DNA of 10,836 nt from DASPTR01 sp964475545 (lineage in GTDB: Archaea; Thermoproteota; Bathyarchaeia; Bathyarchaeales; Bathycorpusculaceae), in contig CAYYXF010000045.1 of the NCBI GenBank assembly GCA_964475545.1, positions 1 to 10,836 on the forward strand, given 5' to 3'. The notes beneath the pieces were generated by a model. It ran no database searches and was not told the DNA's origin. It was given only the letters and a program-made list of their open reading frames with translations. This document shows positions 6,005 to 10,836 of this stretch, piece by piece. The translations under genes were made by a program, and so were the position numbers. Numbering within the stretch: position 1 is the first letter of the stretch; each line of letters opens with the position of its first letter.

Positions 6005-7870
6005 TTGCCCGATTTGCGCGTATTGTTGCAGGATAAGCCTGGGAATCGAGTGCTTCTGCTTGGCAACGAAGCTATTGCCAGAGGCGTTCTTGAGGCTGGC
6101 GTAGGCGTGGTTACTACCTACCCGGGCACACCAGCCTCGGAGATAGGCGATTCCATCTCGGCAATAGCCACGGAAGCCGGTCTATACATGGAGTATTCTA
6201 CCAACGAGATCGTTGCTGCCGAGGTTGCAGCGGGAGCTGCGAATTCGGGAGTCAGGGCTCTTACAGCGATGAAGCATGTTGGACTAAATGTGGCTTCAGA
6301 CCTGCTGATGACCTTAGCTTATGCAGGTGTCAGGGCCGGTTATGTTATTGTCACTGCTGATGACCCAGAATGCTACAGTTCGCAAAATGAGCAAGACAAT
6401 CGCTTCTACGCTCTGCTTTCAGGTCTGCCCTGTCTCGAACCTTCCAACCCTCAAGAAGCTAAAGAGATGACGGTTTCAGCCATCGACATCTCGGAAAAGC
6501 TAGAACTGCCCGCAATATTGAGGACGACAACACGCGTAAGCCACACTCGAGGACCAGTAACCTATGGCAAGCTTACAAAACCGAAAGTGGAGGGCGAATT
6601 CATCAGAGACGTGAAACGTTTAGTGATGGTTCCAGCTAACTCCAGACCAAAACACGAAGTGTTATTGAGGAGCATTGAGAAGGCCAAAGGAATCAGCGAA
6701 AAGTCCGTCTACAATAAGGTTGCCCGCGAGGGAAAAAGCAAGTACGGCATAATATCCTCAGGCTCAGCTTACAATTACGCAGTTGAAGCCGATGATCTGT
6801 TAGGATTAGATTCAAGCATTCTGAAGCTCGGCATTACTAATCCACTCCCAGAAAGACTGATTGGAGAGTTTCTAAACAAGCGTGAAACAATAGTCATTGT
6901 CGAGGAACTTGAACCTTACTTAGAAATGCAGATCAAAGCCATCGCAAAGGACTGCGCTTCCAACGTTGAAATCTACGGTAAGACGAGAAAACCCTTTTTC
7001 CCAAAGGAAGGAGAACTTTCAACGCGCAGAGTAGCAATCGCCTTATCTAAGATAAGCGGTAAGGAGTTGCCCGTAGACTTCAAAAAGATTGACGAAAAAT
7101 ACCTTGAAGTGGCTAAGGATTTACCGCCAAGACCTCCAATACTATGCGCAGGTTGCCCGCATCGGGCCTCCTTTTACATAATTAGAAAGGTTGCAGGCGA
7201 CAAAGCGATTTGTGCAACTGACATAGGCTGCTATGCTCTGGGCATTGCTCCGCCACTCAACGTTGGTGACATCATGATATGCATGGGTGCGAGCGTGGGC
7301 ACTGCCCAAGGCATAAGTAAGGCAACAGGCGCAGATACTTTGGCAATAATCGGAGACTCTACATTCTTACACGCGGGAATCCCTGGCCTCATAAATGCTG
7401 TCTACAACAACCACAAGATCGCCGTGGCCATTTTAGACAATCTCACAACCGCAATGACGGGACACCAGCCACATCCCGGAACAGGCTTGACCGGCATGGG
7501 CAGCACGTCCGAGAAAGTGGACATCGCAAAGGTCGCAGAGGGATGCGGAGTCAAATACGTAAGAGTAGCTGATCCCTTCAAAATCAAAGAAACCAGCGAC
7601 ATTCTGAAAGAGGCACTGAAGCACCCAGGACCATCAGTCGTGGTCTTCCGAGCCCCATGCACCCTGATAGATGCCAGGGAAAAGAGACGAAAGGGCATAA
7701 AGACAGTACCCTGCAAGATATCCGAAAAGTGCACAAACTGCATGGTCTGCATTAAGCTCCTAGGATGCCCAGCGTTAATCCTTGACAACGGAAAAGTGTG
7801 CATTGACGAGGCCTCTTGCACGGCCTGTGGATTGTGCGCCTCAGTATGCCCGTACGGAGCTATAGAATGA
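6005..7870 (+). CDS. iorA: Indolepyruvate ferredoxin oxidoreductase, alpha subunit
   Basis: With IorB this thiamine-diphosphate enzyme converts arylpyruvates (indolepyruvate, phenylpyruvate, hydroxyphenylpyruvate) plus CoA to aryl-acetyl-CoA and CO2, reducing ferredoxin. It is 621 aa, normal for IorA. The N-terminal pyrimidine-binding domain shows LLLGNEAIARG and TTYPGTPASEI. The central segment has LCAGCPHR. The TPP/Mg motif runs from Asp451 (GDSTF) to Asn479 (LDN). Two C-terminal 4Fe-4S ferredoxin motifs are complete: Cys576/579/582/588 and Cys605/608/611/615. Translation starts at TTG 6005, the only sensible start before the conserved region, with GGAG at 5992-5995. The stop is followed at once by the beta-subunit gene, and the pair is one operon. 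The divergent aromatic amino acid lyase places it in aromatic amino acid breakdown. Confidence 0.95.
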   Translation: MPDLRVLLQDKPGNRVLLLGNEAIARGVLEAGVGVVTTYPGTPASEIGDSISAIATEAGLYMEYSTNEIVAAEVAAGAANSGVRALTAMKHVGLNVASDLLMTLAYAGVRAGYVIVTADDPECYSSQNEQDNRFYALLSGLPCLEPSNPQEAKEMTVSAIDISEKLELPAILRTTTRVSHTRGPVTYGKLTKPKVEGEFIRDVKRLVMVPANSRPKHEVLLRSIEKAKGISEKSVYNKVAREGKSKYGIISSGSAYNYAVEADDLLGLDSSILKLGITNPLPERLIGEFLNKRETIVIVEELEPYLEMQIKAIAKDCASNVEIYGKTRKPFFPKEGELSTRRVAIALSKISGKELPVDFKKIDEKYLEVAKDLPPRPPILCAGCPHRASFYIIRKVAGDKAICATDIGCYALGIAPPLNVGDIMICMGASVGTAQGISKATGADTLAIIGDSTFLHAGIPGLINAVYNNHKIAVAILDNLTTAMTGHQPHPGTGLTGMGSTSEKVDIAKVAEGCGVKYVRVADPFKIKETSDILKEALKHPGPSVVVFRAPCTLIDAREKRRKGIKTVPCKISEKCTNCMVCIKLLGCPALILDNGKVCIDEASCTACGLCASVCPYGAIE

Positions 7871-7884
7871 AGGAGTTGAAGACG

Positions 7885-8493
7885 ATGAGGGAGTTTAACA
7901 TAGTCTTGGCAGGTGTTGGCGGGCAAGGAACGATCCTGGCAGCCGAGATCTTGGGTACCGCAGCGATCAAGGACAAGCTGAACGTCAGGGTAAGCGAAAT
8001 TCACGGGATGGCACAACGGGGAGGAGCCGTAACCTCTAACGTGAGAATCGGTGACAAAGTCTCATCGTCAACGGTTCCAGAAGGACAAGCCGACATACTC
8101 CTAGGGTTTGAACCCCTTGAAACCCTACGCAGCCTGAAATTTTCGTCAGAAAAGACGCTAGTGATAATGAGTGACGAACGAATCCCACCATCAGAACTTG
8201 CAGCAAAGAACATCAGCTACCCATCTATGGATAAAATCGTTGAGAAGATTAATCGCTTCACAAAAAAAGTGATCATTGTACAAACAGAAAAACTGGCCAA
8301 AGAAGCGGGAAGCATTCTTACCCGCAACGTTATTCTGCTGGGGGCTTTGGCAGCAATTGAAAAAATGCCCATCAAGACTGAAAGTCTTATGGAAGCCATG
8401 AAAGAGCTAGTGCCAGCAAAACACTTGGAAATGAACTTCAAAGCGTTCAAATTGGGCTTTCATTTCGCGGAACAAAAAGCTAGCCAGTTTTAG
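7885..8493 (+). CDS. iorB: Indolepyruvate ferredoxin oxidoreductase, beta subunit
   Basis: This is the small subunit of the arylpyruvate:ferredoxin oxidoreductase. It carries the 2-oxoacid oxidoreductase gamma-type domain. The nucleotide/CoA-type loop GVGGQGTILAAEIL lies near the N-terminus, followed by the signature SEIHGMAQRGG and a second half (ADILLGFEPLETLR) typical of IorB. Length is 202 aa from the ATG at 7885, with AGGAG at 7871-7875 nine nt before it. An alternative ATG at 7867 overlaps the iorA stop as ATGA and would add six residues. The ribosome site favours 7885. The gene ends inside a hairpin and overlaps the last 14 bp of the convergent small gene. Confidence 0.94.
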   Translation: MREFNIVLAGVGGQGTILAAEILGTAAIKDKLNVRVSEIHGMAQRGGAVTSNVRIGDKVSSSTVPEGQADILLGFEPLETLRSLKFSSEKTLVIMSDERIPPSELAAKNISYPSMDKIVEKINRFTKKVIIVQTEKLAKEAGSILTRNVILLGALAAIEKMPIKTESLMEAMKELVPAKHLEMNFKAFKLGFHFAEQKASQF

Positions 8494-8498
8494 CTTTT
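8475..8498. terminator. Hairpin spanning both stop codons of two convergent genes
   Basis: AAAAGCTA (8475-8482) and TAGCTTTT (8491-8498) form perfect 8-bp arms around an 8-nt loop. Each arm contains one stop codon: TAG of iorB at 8491-8493, and TAG of the minus-strand gene as the complement of 8480-8482. Each arm ends in a short T tract in its own direction of transcription. It probably serves as a two-way termination or 3'-end element. The structure is seen; the function is inferred. Confidence 0.5.
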
Positions 8499-8839
8499 GA
8501 ACCTGCTTGTCCTTCGTATTCCAAAATTGCTTTCAGTATGCTCTGGAAGATTTCCATGTCTGAAACATTCACTAGTGGGATTTGGAAGCTCTTGTCAATT
8601 TCCAAGATTTTCTCATACTTCGGAAACTCAGCGTAGCAGATCTGGCTTACTGGGAACTCCTTATTTTTCAATTCGTGCTCGAAAGATTTCTCGTAGACCT
8701 CTAAACATAGCAGATAGCCGCCTATCCAATAAAGTCTGTTCACACCGTAAGTGGCAGCACAATACGCAGCATTGTTCACTGAACGCTTGTCCAAACCGAG
8801 TACAATAATTTTCCTTGTTGGAGAGATCTCCACATCCAT
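8480..8839 (-). CDS. Unrecognised small alpha/beta protein, coupled to XPF
   Basis: I do not recognise this 119-aa protein. The predicted pattern alternates strand and helix: KIIVLGL, a helix over RSVNNAAYCAATYG, RLYWIG, a helix over LCLEVYEKSFEHEL, QICYAEF, then IPLVNVS and a last helix over IFQSILKAILEYE. This suggests a small Rossmann-like or flavodoxin-like alpha/beta fold. No signal peptide or membrane segment is evident. The ATG at 8839 is chosen because GGTGA (complement of 8848-8852) lies 8 nt upstream and overlaps the stop of the XPF gene. A GTG at 8851 would give a GTGA overlap and four more residues. Either way it is translated from the XPF transcript, so a DNA-repair partner role is possible but only inferred. 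Confidence 0.75.
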   Translation of the reverse strand: MDVEISPTRKIIVLGLDKRSVNNAAYCAATYGVNRLYWIGGYLLCLEVYEKSFEHELKNKEFPVSQICYAEFPKYEKILEIDKSFQIPLVNVSDMEIFQSILKAILEYEGQAGSKAKTG

Positions 8840-8847
8840 GATTTTTC

Positions 8848-9558
8848 TCACCCTTTGAATTGACTGCTCAGCACTTCCTTTGCCTTATTGCTTATGATTG
8901 GACCGAGACCATAAACGGTTTCAGGCCAATCGTTAGCGTTCATCAGTGCATTTATGGGAGTCTGGTAGGATTTGAGGATTGCTACGGCCTTTTCTCTTCC
9001 TATGTTCGGCAGGCTTGCTATGAAATATACTTGAGCGTCAGATATGCTGTCGATCTTCTTGAAAGCGTGGACAGTTGCACTGCGTTTCTCGACGATTTGC
9101 TCTTGATGCGCGGCTACGTATAGAAAATCGACGGTCTCCTTGTACGACGTCGTGTTCACTATAGCTATCCCGTTCCTTGCCAAGCTGAACATTGCCCCCC
9201 AGACAGAGGAAGGCTGAATCCTACTATACCTGTAGATTATCGGCAGATAGCCCTCCAGAAGAATTAGGGACTTGGGATAAACCTCCTTGAGCCTAAACAA
9301 TTGTTCAAAGAGGAAACGCCGCGTGAGAGTATATACGAAGTCTTGAACGGTTTTCCGCTCTACAGCACAGACGTCAGACAAAATGTAATCGCCTTTCTCC
9401 AGTCGTTCAGTTCTAATGTTCACGCCGCGCTCTCTGAGCCCTTTGACAATTTTCGGCGCCGAGTTGGCCTCTCGACTATCGATGATAATCGTGGGCTGCT
9501 CTTGCCCGTTCTCTCTCTTCTCTTTCAGATAAGGAAGTAGAGTTTCAGTTCCAGACAT
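8848..9558 (-). CDS. XPF/ERCC4-type structure-specific endonuclease, short helicase-less form
   Basis: This nuclease should cut 3' flaps and related branched DNA in repair or fork processing. The nuclease domain (about 22-150) has the metal-binding residues of the family: Asp27 and Glu30 (IIDSRE), GDY at 56-58, and the ERKxxxD motif with Glu67, Arg68, Lys69 and Asp73. It is followed by tandem helix-hairpin-helix motifs, about 183-195 (LPNIGREKAVAIL) and 216-230. At 236 aa it matches the short crenarchaeal XPF, without the Hef helicase half. Crenarchaeal homologues bind PCNA through a C-terminal PIP box; here the tail ends SSQFKG with no clear PIP. GAGG (complement of 9567-9570) is 8 nt before the ATG at 9558. 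A possible TATA (complement of 9611-9617) is weak. The small gene downstream is translationally linked. Confidence 0.9.
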   Translation of the reverse strand: MSGTETLLPYLKEKRENGQEQPTIIIDSREANSAPKIVKGLRERGVNIRTERLEKGDYILSDVCAVERKTVQDFVYTLTRRFLFEQLFRLKEVYPKSLILLEGYLPIIYRYSRIQPSSVWGAMFSLARNGIAIVNTTSYKETVDFLYVAAHQEQIVEKRSATVHAFKKIDSISDAQVYFIASLPNIGREKAVAILKSYQTPINALMNANDWPETVYGLGPIISNKAKEVLSSQFKG

Positions 9559-9679
9559 GCTTCCAGCCTCATGTTGTACAGTCTTAACGATAGCAACTAT
9601 GTTTTCCGCTCATAAAAGCAAGTTTGGAAAAAGCAGATAATGAAAAGCTGGTTGGAACCGAAAAATGAGAGATAGGAGT

Positions 9680-10836
<1,157 letters not shown>

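Noticed and set aside
7816..7884. Longer iorB frame from 7816
   Set aside because: It would overlap the iorA ferredoxin motif by 55 bp. The ATG at 7885 with AGGAG upstream gives the normal IorB N-terminus.
7402..8016. A 204-codon open frame on the minus strand across iorA/iorB
   Set aside because: It runs antisense through the TPP and ferredoxin domains of iorA. The translation has no family resemblance, so it is a coding-strand shadow.

Overview
This window is about 10.8 kb of archaeal chromosome, most likely from an anaerobic, heterotrophic TACK-group archaeon. Bathyarchaeia-like is my best guess, but that is an inference. The evidence is an archaeal elongation factor 1-alpha, a short helicase-less XPF nuclease of the crenarchaeal type, ferredoxin-linked indolepyruvate oxidoreductase, Shine-Dalgarno sites of the GGTGA/GAGG type, and BRE+TATA promoters (GAAAG followed by an A/T-rich box). 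Genes are packed tightly. I see no rRNA, tRNA, CRISPR array, insertion sequence or phage gene.

Left part (94-4150, + strand): a beta-oxidation style cluster. It holds an acyl-CoA dehydrogenase of the isovaleryl/long-chain active-site type with an unusual C-terminal winged-helix-like extension, an NAD-dependent 3-hydroxyacyl-CoA dehydrogenase and an enoyl-CoA hydratase with both catalytic glutamates. A zinc-lid adenylate kinase follows. Thiolase, acyl-CoA synthetase and electron-transfer flavoprotein are not in the window.

Middle part (4412-8493): an aromatic amino acid catabolism locus. A PLP beta-eliminating lyase (tyrosine phenol-lyase/tryptophanase family, with tyrosine phenol-lyase-like specificity residues) is read leftward. 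It is divergent from an iorAB operon for indolepyruvate (arylpyruvate):ferredoxin oxidoreductase read rightward. Two back-to-back promoters lie in the 147-bp gap, and an inverted repeat sits between the iorA TATA box and its predicted transcription start.

Right part (8480-10836, - strand): a small unrecognised alpha/beta protein translationally linked to an XPF-type nuclease, then the 3' nine-tenths or so of the EF-1 alpha gene, which runs off the right edge. The iorB and small-protein genes converge and overlap by 14 bp inside a perfect 8-bp-arm hairpin.

Taken together, the metabolic genes fit fermentation of amino acids (aromatic and perhaps branched-chain) and acyl-CoA oxidation, with reduced ferredoxin, NADH and acyl-CoA as products. 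I do not see a clearly new multi-gene system. The most unusual items are the fused winged-helix-like tail on the dehydrogenase, the lyase with a missing PLP-contact arginine, and the small unknown protein coupled to XPF.
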